Positions 54,387 to 64,000 of a DNA stretch of 64,000 bases are shown here, piece after piece. Position 1 is the first letter of the stretch. Every line of letters begins with the position of its first letter. The translations under genes and the position numbers were made by a program. The notes under the pieces were generated by a model, which was not told the origin of the DNA, did not search any database, and worked only from the letters and a program-made list of their open reading frames with translations. This stretch comes from an uncultured Eubacteriales bacterium. Lineage in GTDB: Bacteria > Bacillota > Clostridia > Saccharofermentanales > UBA5734. The DNA lies in contig CAILLO010000047.1 of the NCBI GenBank assembly GCA_903835065.1, positions 62,001 through 126,000 of the forward strand, read 5' to 3'.

Positions 54387-54448
54387 GCGGGCGATCGGCA
54401 TTCCCTTCGTCCAAGAGGACCGCATCAAGCAACCCGGGAGGACCCCCC

Positions 54449-54751
54449 ATGGAATTCGATATGGCTCATCTCGCGCGTCTGTCGCGCCTCGACCCGCATG
54501 ACCCTGCCCTGAAGGACCTGTCCGAGGATCTGAAGAGCATCGTCGGCTTCGTCGGCACTCTCACTTCGGTACCCGACCGCACGTCCGAGGAAGTCGCCCT
54601 GGAGGCCGCGTCCGGCGCCGGACTGGGCCTGCTGCGGGAAGACGTCTCCCGCCCGTCCTTCGACCGCGCCTCGCTGCTGGCCGCCTCTCCCACGAACGAG
54701 GACGGCTGCTATGCCGTGCCGGTCGCGATCGAGAAGGGGGTGGCGAAATGA
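54449..54751 (+). CDS. gatC: aspartyl/glutamyl-tRNA amidotransferase subunit C
   Basis: A 100-residue GatC, the small belt that joins GatA and GatB. It starts EFDMAHLARLSRLD and includes LSEDLKSIVGFVGTL (about residue 27), the RED-like LLREDV (about residue 67) and a tail GCYAVPVAIEKG. The ATG follows CGGGAGGACC. It overlaps gatA by 4 bases. Confidence 0.88.
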   Translation: MEFDMAHLARLSRLDPHDPALKDLSEDLKSIVGFVGTLTSVPDRTSEEVALEAASGAGLGLLREDVSRPSFDRASLLAASPTNEDGCYAVPVAIEKGVAK

Positions 54752-56262
54752 ACCGTTCCGAAGGTCCCGAAGACCTCTGCCGGATCGACGCCCTCGCGCT
54801 CGCAGGCCTGCTGAAGCTCCGCGAGGTCTCGAGCGTCGAGGCGACGCGCGCCTTCCTCGACCGGATCGCCCGCTACGACGGGACGGTCGGCGCTTTCCTG
54901 CACGTCCGGACCGAGGACGCCCTGAAGGACGCCGAGTCGGCCCAGCGGACGCTCGATGCGGCGGCTTCGGGCGGACCCGAGGCACCGGCGTTCTGCGGCG
55001 TGCCCGTCGCCCTCAAGGACAACCTCAGTACGAAGGGAATCCCCACGACCTGCGCCTCGAAGATGCTGGAAGGCTATCTGCCGCCCTACGACGCGACCGC
55101 CGTCGAGAGGGTCAAGGCCTCCGGCGCCGTCGTGCTCGGCAAGCTCAACATGGACGAGTTCGCGATGGGCAGCTCGAATGAGAATTCCTCGGTCAAGCCC
55201 GTGCGCAACCCCTGGGATGCGACGCGCGTGCCCGGCGGGTCGAGCGGCGGTTCGGCCGCCGCCGCCGCCGCGGGCTTCGCCGCCTTCACGCTGGGCTCCG
55301 ACACCGGCGGCTCGATCCGCCTGCCGGCGGCCTTCTGCGGCGTCGTCGGCCTCAAGCCGACCTACGGCAGCGTATCGCGCTACGGCCTCGTCGCCTTCGC
55401 CTCCTCGCTCGACCAGATCGGCCCGCTGACCCGCAGCGTCGCCGACGCCGAATCGGTCTTCGGCCTGCTCGCCGGCCGCGACCCGCACGACGCCACCAGC
55501 GTCGACCGCCCGGCGACCGCCTCCGCGACGCGCGGCGTGAAGGGCCTGCGCGTCGGCATCCCGAGGGAGTTCCTGACCGACGCCGTGCAGCCCGAGGTGC
55601 GGGACACCGTCCGCCGCGCCGCCGCCTGGCTGTCCGCCGAGGGCGCGACCTGCGTCGAATGCGCCCTGCCGGCCGTCGACTACTGGATCCCGGCCTACTA
55701 TGTCGTGTCGTCCGCCGAGGCCAGCTCCAACCTCGCGCGGTTCGACGGCGTCCGCTACGGGCACCGCGCCGGGACGTACGACAGCATCGCCTCGATGTAC
55801 AGCCGCTCTCGCTCCGAGGGGTTCGGCGCCGAGGTCAAGCGGCGCATCCTGCTCGGCACCTTCGTGCTGTCCGCCGGTTACCACGACGCCTACTACGGCA
55901 GCGCCCAGAAGGCCCGCGCCCACATCCGCGCCGGCTTCGAGGGCGTCTTCCGCGACCACGACGTGCTGCTCTCGCCCGTCGCGCCCCAGACGGCCTTCCG
56001 CCTCGGCGAGAAGTCGGGCGACCCGCTCCAGATGTACCTGCAGGACATCTGCACTGTCGGCGCCAGCCTCGCGGGGATCCCCGCGCTGTCCGTGCCCGCC
56101 GGCTTCGACGGGGAGGGACTGCCGATCGGCCTCCAGTTGACCGGCCCCGCGTTCTCCGAGAACGTCCTGTTCGCGGCCGCGGGCTGCATCGAGCGGTCGG
56201 CCGGCTGCCTGGGGCGCTTCCCCGACCTCGACCGCGCCGTGGCGAGCGCGAAGGGAGCGTGA
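54748..56262 (+). CDS. gatA: aspartyl/glutamyl-tRNA amidotransferase subunit A
   Basis: A 504-residue amidase-signature enzyme that frees ammonia from glutamine for GatB. The Ser-cisSer-Lys triad is visible: Lys in VALKDNLS (about residue 90) and the two serines in PGGSSGGSAAAAAAG and LGSDTGGSIRLPAAF (residues ~165-193). The C-terminal part has QDICTVGASLAGIPALSVPAGF. It overlaps gatC, and gatB begins 5 bases after its stop. Confidence 0.96.
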   Translation: MNRSEGPEDLCRIDALALAGLLKLREVSSVEATRAFLDRIARYDGTVGAFLHVRTEDALKDAESAQRTLDAAASGGPEAPAFCGVPVALKDNLSTKGIPTTCASKMLEGYLPPYDATAVERVKASGAVVLGKLNMDEFAMGSSNENSSVKPVRNPWDATRVPGGSSGGSAAAAAAGFAAFTLGSDTGGSIRLPAAFCGVVGLKPTYGSVSRYGLVAFASSLDQIGPLTRSVADAESVFGLLAGRDPHDATSVDRPATASATRGVKGLRVGIPREFLTDAVQPEVRDTVRRAAAWLSAEGATCVECALPAVDYWIPAYYVVSSAEASSNLARFDGVRYGHRAGTYDSIASMYSRSRSEGFGAEVKRRILLGTFVLSAGYHDAYYGSAQKARAHIRAGFEGVFRDHDVLLSPVAPQTAFRLGEKSGDPLQMYLQDICTVGASLAGIPALSVPAGFDGEGLPIGLQLTGPAFSENVLFAAAGCIERSAGCLGRFPDLDRAVASAKGA

Positions 56263-56267
56263 CGGGG

Positions 56268-57716
56268 ATGAGCTACGAGATCGTCTGCGGACTCGAGATC
56301 CACGCGGAACTGTCCACCGCCACCAAGATCTGGTGCGGCTGCGAGAACGCCTTCGGCGGCGAGCCGAACACCCGCTGCTGCCCCGTGTGCACGGGACTGC
56401 CCGGGGCGCTGCCGGTGCTCAACCGCCGCGTCGTCGAGTTCGCCGTGAAGGCCGGGCTCGCGATGCACTGCGAGATCGCGCCGCGCAGCGTGATGGCCCG
56501 CAAGAACTACTTCTACCCCGACATGCCCAAGGCCTACCAGATCTCCCAGTTCGAGAAGCCGATGTGCATCGGCGGCTACGTCGACGTCGAGACGTCGCAG
56601 GGCCCGCGTCGCATCCGCATCACGCGCATCCACATCGAGGAGGACGCTGGAAAGCTCCTGCACGACGCCTACGGGACGGGAACCCTGGTGGACCTCAACC
56701 GCTGCGGCGTGCCGCTGATCGAGATCGTCGGCGAACCGGACCTGCGCAGCTCCGAAGAGACGAAGAACTACATGGAGGCCGTTCGCGAAATCCTCGAGGC
56801 GATCGCCGTGTCGGACGTGAAGATGCAGGAGGGGTCGATGCGCGCGGACGTCAACGTGTCGATCCGTCCCGTCGGCGAGACGGCGCTCGGGACGCGCACC
56901 GAGATGAAGAACCTGAACTCCTTCCGGGCGGTGCAGCGCGCCGTCGACGCGGAGGCGAAGCGCCAGGAGGCGCTGCTCGCGGCCGGGAAGAAGGTCGTGC
57001 AGGAGACGCGCCAGTGGGACGACAACCGCGGGGAGAGCCGCGGCATGCGGGGCAAGGAGGACGCCCAGGACTACCGGTACTTCCCGGAGCCCGATCTGCT
57101 GCCCATCCTGGTGACGCCCGAGGACGTGGCCCGGATCGCGGCGGAGCTGCCGGAACTGCCGGCGGCGCGGCGCGCGCGGTACGTCGGGACGCTCGGCATC
57201 GCCCCGGCGGACGCGGAACTCCTCACGCGCTCGCGGGCCGAGGCGGGCATGTTCGAGGACGTGCTCGCGCAGGGCGTGGGCGTGCGGGCGGCGGTGACCT
57301 GGATGGTCGTCGAGCTGTTCGGTCGCCTGAACACGACGGGTCGGTCGGCCGCGGACCTGCCGTTCGGCGGCGCGGATCTCGGCCGACTCGTGGCGCTGGT
57401 CGAGGCGGCCAAGGTGAATCCGGGGTCCGCGCGGCGGATCCTGGCGGAGCTGATGGAAAAAGGCGGGGAGCCCGGGCGGCTCGCGGAGTCGATGGGCCTG
57501 ATGGCCGTGTCGGACGCGGGAGGGCTGTCGGTCGCGATCGCGACGGCGCTCGCGCAGAACGCGACGGCGCTCGCGGATTACCGGTCCGGCAGCGCGAAGG
57601 CGTTCGGCTTCCTGATGGGACAGGCGATGAAGGCGGCGGGAGGAAGAGCGGATCCGAAGCTCCTCTCCGCGGCGCTGAGAGAGGCCCTGGACGGGGCCGG
57701 GAACGGGGAGGCCTGA
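56268..57716 (+). CDS. gatB: aspartyl/glutamyl-tRNA amidotransferase subunit B
   Basis: A 482-residue subunit that binds and amidates Asp-tRNA(Asn) or Glu-tRNA(Gln). It begins YEIVCGLEIHAEL, has the zinc-binding cysteines KIWCGC and CCPVC near residues 23-43, the catalytic-pocket segments YFYPDMPKAYQISQ and GSMRADVNVSI, and the C-terminal YqeY-like tail domain that binds the tRNA elbow. ATG 56268 is used (AAGGGAG upstream); GTG 56259 overlaps gatA. Confidence 0.96.
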   Translation: MSYEIVCGLEIHAELSTATKIWCGCENAFGGEPNTRCCPVCTGLPGALPVLNRRVVEFAVKAGLAMHCEIAPRSVMARKNYFYPDMPKAYQISQFEKPMCIGGYVDVETSQGPRRIRITRIHIEEDAGKLLHDAYGTGTLVDLNRCGVPLIEIVGEPDLRSSEETKNYMEAVREILEAIAVSDVKMQEGSMRADVNVSIRPVGETALGTRTEMKNLNSFRAVQRAVDAEAKRQEALLAAGKKVVQETRQWDDNRGESRGMRGKEDAQDYRYFPEPDLLPILVTPEDVARIAAELPELPAARRARYVGTLGIAPADAELLTRSRAEAGMFEDVLAQGVGVRAAVTWMVVELFGRLNTTGRSAADLPFGGADLGRLVALVEAAKVNPGSARRILAELMEKGGEPGRLAESMGLMAVSDAGGLSVAIATALAQNATALADYRSGSAKAFGFLMGQAMKAAGGRADPKLLSAALREALDGAGNGEA

Positions 57717-57717
57717 A

Positions 57718-59073
57718 ATGGACGGCATCTGGATGATCGACGCGGCGAAGGAGTGCCGCCCGGAGTATGTCAAGGGCTCGTCCTACCTGCCGCCGCGCGG
57801 CGAGCGCGAGGGCCTGCGGACGGCCGAGGACGGCCAGGCGTCGGTGCAGGGATTCGTGCACCGCATCCGTCCCATGGGCGGCGTGGTCTTCGTCGTGGTG
57901 CGCACGGGTCGCGCGCTGATCCAGTGCGTGTGGGACGGCGAGCTGCCGGACGGCCTGTGCGAAGGCGCCTGCGTGGACGCGCGGGGCGTGGTCGTCGAGG
58001 ACGCGCGCGCGCTGGACGGGTTCGAGCTGAAAGCGACGTCGATCGAGGTGCTGTCGCGGCCCGCCGCACCCTCGCCGGTGCCGCTGGGGCGCCGCCGTCT
58101 GGAAGCGTCGCTCGAGGTGCTGCTCGACGTGCGGCCGATCTCGCTGCGCCACCCGAAGGAGCGCGCGGTCTGGAAGACCGAGGAGGCCATGCTCGCCGCC
58201 TACCGGACCTACATGTCCGCCAACGGCTTCACCGAGATCAAGACGCCCAAGATCGTGTCCGCCGGCGTCGAAGGCGGCGCCAACGTCTTCAAGCTCGACT
58301 ACTTCGGCCGCCCGGCCTGCCTCGCGCAGAGCCCGCAGTCGTACAAGCAGATGATGGTCGGCGTGTACGGGCGGGTCTACGAGACCGCGCCGGTCTACCG
58401 CGCGGAGAACCACAACACGACCCGCCACCTGAACGAGTATATCGGTCTCGATTTCGAGATGGGCTTCATCCGCGGCTTCGAGGACATCATGAAGATGGAG
58501 GCGGGCATGCTCCGCCACATGATGGCGACCGTCGCCGACGTCTGCCGGTACGAGATCGACCTGCTCGAGGCCGTCGTGCCCGAGGTCGGGAAGATCCCCG
58601 TGATCAAGTTCCGCGAAGCGAAGGAACTGCTGTCCGAGAAATACGGCATCAAGAACCGGGGCGCCGACCTCTCTCCGGAGGAGGAAGTCCACCTCGGCCA
58701 GTACATGAAGGAGACCTACGGGTCCGACTTCGTGTTCGTCACGCACTATCCGGCCGGCAAGCGCCCGTTCTACACGCGGGAGGACCCGGCCGACCCGGGC
58801 TTCACATGCAGTTTCGACCTGCTGTTCCGCGGCCTCGAGATCACGACGGGCGGCCAGCGCATCCACGACTACGACCGTCAGGTGGAGAAAATGCGGTCGC
58901 GAGGCCTCGACCCTGCGGATTTCGAATCCTACCTGATGATGCACAAGTACGGCATGCCCCCGCACGGCGGACTCGGAATCGGCCTGGAGCGCATCGCGGT
59001 GCAGCTGCTCGGCATGCACAACATCCGCCACGCGAGCCTGTTCCCGCGCGACACGGGACGTGTCGATCCATAA
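57718..59073 (+). CDS. aspS: archaeal-type aspartyl-tRNA synthetase, likely non-discriminating (Asp-tRNA Asp/Asn)
   Basis: A 451-residue class IIb synthetase: an OB-fold anticodon-binding domain (residues ~25-115), then motif 2 in the YETAPVYRAENHNTTRHLNEY segment and motif 3 in HGGLGIGLERI. It lacks the large GAD insertion of typical bacterial AspRS and so is the archaeal/eukaryotic short type, which in bacteria usually charges both tRNA(Asp) and tRNA(Asn). It begins 1 base after gatB, which fits the indirect route to Asn-tRNA(Asn) completed by GatCAB. Confidence 0.9.
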   Translation: MDGIWMIDAAKECRPEYVKGSSYLPPRGEREGLRTAEDGQASVQGFVHRIRPMGGVVFVVVRTGRALIQCVWDGELPDGLCEGACVDARGVVVEDARALDGFELKATSIEVLSRPAAPSPVPLGRRRLEASLEVLLDVRPISLRHPKERAVWKTEEAMLAAYRTYMSANGFTEIKTPKIVSAGVEGGANVFKLDYFGRPACLAQSPQSYKQMMVGVYGRVYETAPVYRAENHNTTRHLNEYIGLDFEMGFIRGFEDIMKMEAGMLRHMMATVADVCRYEIDLLEAVVPEVGKIPVIKFREAKELLSEKYGIKNRGADLSPEEEVHLGQYMKETYGSDFVFVTHYPAGKRPFYTREDPADPGFTCSFDLLFRGLEITTGGQRIHDYDRQVEKMRSRGLDPADFESYLMMHKYGMPPHGGLGIGLERIAVQLLGMHNIRHASLFPRDTGRVDP

Positions 59074-59109
59074 TAATGCAAGAAAAGGCATAACGACTTT
59101 CAAAACGGG

Positions 59110-59138
59110 TTGAAATCGTCGGTCGCCAATGGTAAGAT
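59110..59138 (+). promoter_or_regulatory. promoter of glnA
   Basis: TTGAAA (59110-59115), 17 bases and TAAGAT (59133-59138). The predicted leader is ~195 bases and in part foldable. Confidence 0.6.
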
Positions 59139-59172
59139 ATCCCAATAATTGAAGGCGTGACCCCTCCGTTGT

Positions 59173-59207
59173 TGCACATGGATGTGCAGGACCTGGTCGG
59201 GTGGTCC
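59173..59207 (+). promoter_or_regulatory. candidate ANTAR-target hairpin in the glnA leader
   Basis: Stem TGCAC (59173-59177) and GTGCA (59184-59188) closes a six-base loop ATGGAT with A at position 1 and G at position 4, the features of ANTAR-protein RNA targets. A second stem, GGACC (59189-59193) and GGTCC (59203-59207), follows directly but has a nine-base loop. No terminator with a T-run is seen after it, so the motif is incomplete by known standards. The rest of the leader, 59208-59342, shows nothing else I can name. Confidence 0.4.
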
Positions 59208-59342
59208 GCCGGGGGGGACGATGGCGTTCCACGGGAGTCGGAACTCGAAAGAGGGAGGACGCCCGCAGGGACGCTTTTCTCGTATCGACGGCGTAGAATG
59301 AAGGAGTTCCCGGCGAAGGCCGGATCGAAAGGAGCGAAGGAA

Positions 59343-60674
59343 ATGGGGAAGATCGGAAGGGAAGACGTGGTCCGGCTGGCGAAGGAGAACGACGTGAAGT
59401 TCATCCGCCTCCAGTTCACGGACCTGTTCGGGCAGATGAAGAACGTGGCGATCACGGTGGACCAGCTCGAGAAGGCGCTCTCGAACCAGTGCATGTTCGA
59501 CGGGTCGTCGATCGAGGGCTTCGTGCGCATCGAGGAGTCCGACATGTATCTGCGCCCGGACCCGGCGACGTTCACGACCTTCCCCTGGCGCCCGTCCTCG
59601 GGCCGCGTCGCGCGGCTCGTGTGCGACGTGTACCACCCCGACGGGACGCCGTTCGAGGGCGACCCGCGCTTCGTGCTCAAACGCGTGCTGGCCGAGGCCG
59701 CGAAGATGGGCTACACCTTCAACGTCGGCCCCGAGTGCGAGTTCTTCCTGTTCCGCACCGACGACGAGGGCAAGCCGACGACCGAGACGCACGACAAGGC
59801 CGGTTACTTCGACCTCGGGCCGTCCGACGGCGGCGAGGACGCGCGCCGCGACATCTGCCTGACGCTCGAGGACATGGGCTTCGAGATCGAGGCGTCGCAC
59901 CACGAAGTAGCGCAGGGCCAGCATGAGATCGACTTCCGCTACGACGACGCGCTGACGTCGGCCGACCGCATCATGACCTTCAAGATGGTCGTGAAGACCA
60001 TCGCGAACCGGCACGGCCTGGCGGCGACCTTCATGCCCAAGCCGGTGTACGGCATCAACGGCAGCGGCATGCACACCAACATGTCCCTGTTCAAGGACGG
60101 GAAGAACGCCTTCGCCGATCCGTCCGACCGGCTCGGACTGTCGAATGAAGCCTACTCGTTCATCGCTGGTCTCATGGAGCACGTGCGCGGGATGGCCGCC
60201 GTGACCAACCCGCTCGTCAACTCCTACAAACGCCTGCTGCCCGGCTACGAGGCCCCGGTCTACATCGCCTGGGCGACCCGCAACCGCAGTCCGCTGATCC
60301 GCATCCCCGCGGCCCGGGGGCAGTCGACGCGCGTCGAGCTGCGCAGCCCGGACCCGTCCTGCAATCCCTACCTGGCGTTGGCGGCCATGCTGGCGGCGGG
60401 CCTCGACGGCATCCGCAAGGGCCTCGTACCGCCGGCGGCGGTCGAGCGCAACATCTTCGAGATGACCCCGGCCGAGCGCGAGGCGGAGGGGATCGGCAGC
60501 CTGCCGGGCAGCCTCGACGAAGCCCTCGTCTCCCTGCTCGGCGACCCGCTGGTCGTGTCGACGCTCGGCGAGGGGCTGGTCGAGAAGTACGTGCTGGCCA
60601 AGCGCGAGGAGTGGGACGAATACCGCACCCGCGTGCATCCGTGGGAGACCGACACCTACCTGGCCCGGTACTGA
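59343..60674 (+). CDS. glnA: glutamine synthetase, type I-alpha
   Basis: A 443-residue enzyme making glutamine from glutamate, ammonia and ATP. The N-terminal beta-grasp includes [18 protein letters not shown]. Catalytic parts are [21 protein letters not shown], the [15 protein letters not shown] metal site, [13 protein letters not shown] and [13 protein letters not shown]. Its length and the lack of the adenylylation segment place it in the GSI-alpha group. ATG 59343 is set by AAGGAG 9 bases upstream; the frame is open 62 codons further up but does not resemble the family. The ANTAR gene follows. Confidence 0.96.
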   Translation: MGKIGREDVVRLAKENDVKFIRLQFTDLFGQMKNVAITVDQLEKALSNQCMFDGSSIEGFVRIEESDMYLRPDPATFTTFPWRPSSGRVARLVCDVYHPDGTPFEGDPRFVLKRVLAEAAKMGYTFNVGPECEFFLFRTDDEGKPTTETHDKAGYFDLGPSDGGEDARRDICLTLEDMGFEIEASHHEVAQGQHEIDFRYDDALTSADRIMTFKMVVKTIANRHGLAATFMPKPVYGINGSGMHTNMSLFKDGKNAFADPSDRLGLSNEAYSFIAGLMEHVRGMAAVTNPLVNSYKRLLPGYEAPVYIAWATRNRSPLIRIPAARGQSTRVELRSPDPSCNPYLALAAMLAAGLDGIRKGLVPPAAVERNIFEMTPAEREAEGIGSLPGSLDEALVSLLGDPLVVSTLGEGLVEKYVLAKREEWDEYRTRVHPWETDTYLARY

Positions 60675-60683
60675 CGTCCGCGA

Positions 60684-61265
60684 ATGGACGCGGAATCCGT
60701 GATTCTCGTGTTCCGACGCGTGGAGACGCTGGAGAAGATCCGGCGCGCCCTCGCGTCCCGGGGGTACCCGATCCAGGGCGCCTTCTCCTCGGCCGGGCAC
60801 GCGCTCCGGTTCGCGGGCGGCCGGGACGTCGACATCGCGATCGTGGGGTCCGACCTGCAGGACATGCCGGTCGAGGCCCTGTGCCGGGAACTGAGCGAGC
60901 GGATCGGGTGCGAGGTGATCCTGCTCCTTTCGGGGAGCGGCGAGGAGGCGAGCCTCGCGGACCGGCTGGGTTCGGGCGTGAACTGCCTCCCGCGGCCGGT
61001 GACGGTGGAGCTGCTCCTGTCTGCCGTGCAGACGGCCGCCCGGTTCCGCCAGCGGATCAGGGGGATGGACCGGGAGGTCCGGCGCTACAAGGACACGCTC
61101 GAACGGCGCGCCTGGGCCGAGAAGGCCAAGCACGTGCTGATGGAGGAACAGGGCATGACGGAGGACGCCGCGTGGCGGTACCTCCAGAAGACGAGCATGG
61201 ACACCGGACGGCCCATGATCGAGCTCTCGAAGGAGATCCTCTCCCGGAACGGCGGAGAGGTGTAG
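60684..61265 (+). CDS. ANTAR domain response regulator
   Basis: A 193-residue two-domain protein. Residues ~5-115 form a CheY-like receiver (VILVFRRVETLEKIRRAL), where the usual acidic pocket is weak (DIAIVGSDLQD). Then a helical linker and a C-terminal ANTAR RNA-binding domain (RRAWAEKAKHVLMEEQGMTEDAAWRYLQKTSMD). ANTAR proteins bind paired hairpins and prevent transcription termination. Placed 9 bases after glnA and 10 before gltB, it most likely controls nitrogen assimilation. Confidence 0.88.
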   Translation: MDAESVILVFRRVETLEKIRRALASRGYPIQGAFSSAGHALRFAGGRDVDIAIVGSDLQDMPVEALCRELSERIGCEVILLLSGSGEEASLADRLGSGVNCLPRPVTVELLLSAVQTAARFRQRIRGMDREVRRYKDTLERRAWAEKAKHVLMEEQGMTEDAAWRYLQKTSMDTGRPMIELSKEILSRNGGEV

Positions 61266-61275
61266 GAGGAAGCAC

Positions 61276-64000
<2,725 letters not shown>

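Noticed and set aside
54213-54448. T-box riboswitch before gatC
   Set aside because: The conserved T-box sequence (AGGGTGGNACCGCG) and a terminator/antiterminator pair are not present.
59157-59342. N-terminal extension of GlnA
   Set aside because: The frame is open, but the peptide does not resemble glutamine synthetase and a good ribosome binding site sits at 59328-59333 before ATG 59343.

Overview
The window is GC-rich, with G or C at nearly all third codon positions, and densely packed with bacterial genes that often overlap by 1 to 14 bases. The gene content suggests an anaerobic fermenter, possibly Bacillota-like. Supporting traits are a complete B12-dependent glutamate mutase/methylaspartate set, a corrinoid-type UroD/MtaA methyltransferase, a YkpA-type ABC-F ATPase, a DUF2975/HTH pair, an ANTAR regulator beside glnA, and GatCAB next to an archaeal-type AspRS. 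Sequence alone does not fix the lineage. No rRNA, tRNA or CRISPR was seen.

Layout. 1-4.7 kb: the 3' end of an adenylate-forming enzyme fused to a nucleotidyltransferase-like domain, then NagB-like, nucleoside phosphorylase, OsmC and MFS genes. 4.8-13.1 kb: a GntR-controlled operon with glmS, glmL, glmE and methylaspartate ammonia-lyase, continuing into AtuA/DUF1446, DUF4387 and an unidentified P-loop protein. 13.1-17.2 kb: a TfoX-domain remnant, a polytopic membrane protein, a TipA-like MerR regulator with a clear operator, and an MtaA-like methyltransferase. 17.2-20.8 kb: hflK, hflC, lemA and a TPM-domain protein, followed by three 105-bp tandem copies of a strongly structured non-coding repeat. 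21.2-31.1 kb: nitroreductase, M24 peptidase, a copper module (SafE-like plus CopA), a homocysteine methyltransferase-like gene, a methyltransferase pseudogene, ABC-F and isochorismatase. 31.1-33.1 kb: a complete 1.95-kb IS1634-type element. 33.1-38.2 kb: a TPR protein and MFS transporter facing a GDT1/UbiA/RarD run, with rarD frameshifted. 38.2-42 kb: pyrG-guaA, and ppnP with an in-frame stop. 42-48 kb: a LacI-controlled maltodextrin operon (glycosidase, binding protein, two permeases, no ATPase). 48-54.1 kb: a run of envelope and regulatory genes: DUF2975/HTH, a membrane-anchored MerR, an unknown membrane protein, VanZ, an ECF-like sigma factor, a membrane-anchored serpin and a secreted unknown. 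54.2-64 kb: gatCAB with a non-discriminating-type AspRS, then glnA, an ANTAR regulator and the first 2.7 kb of gltB.

How the parts fit. Glutamate is a shared theme: assimilation by GlnA/GltB, amidotransfer by GatCAB, GuaA and PyrG, and breakdown through glutamate mutase and methylaspartate ammonia-lyase. Regulation is unusually legible. There are palindromes in or beside the gntR, merR, lacI and DUF2975 promoters; two MerR-type promoters with 19-bp spacers carry related 13-bp operators; and the glnA leader carries a hairpin resembling half of an ANTAR target. The most unusual candidate systems are the sigma factor/membrane serpin pair, the 105-bp structured repeats, and the glutamate mutase operon extended by AtuA, DUF4387 and a P-loop protein.
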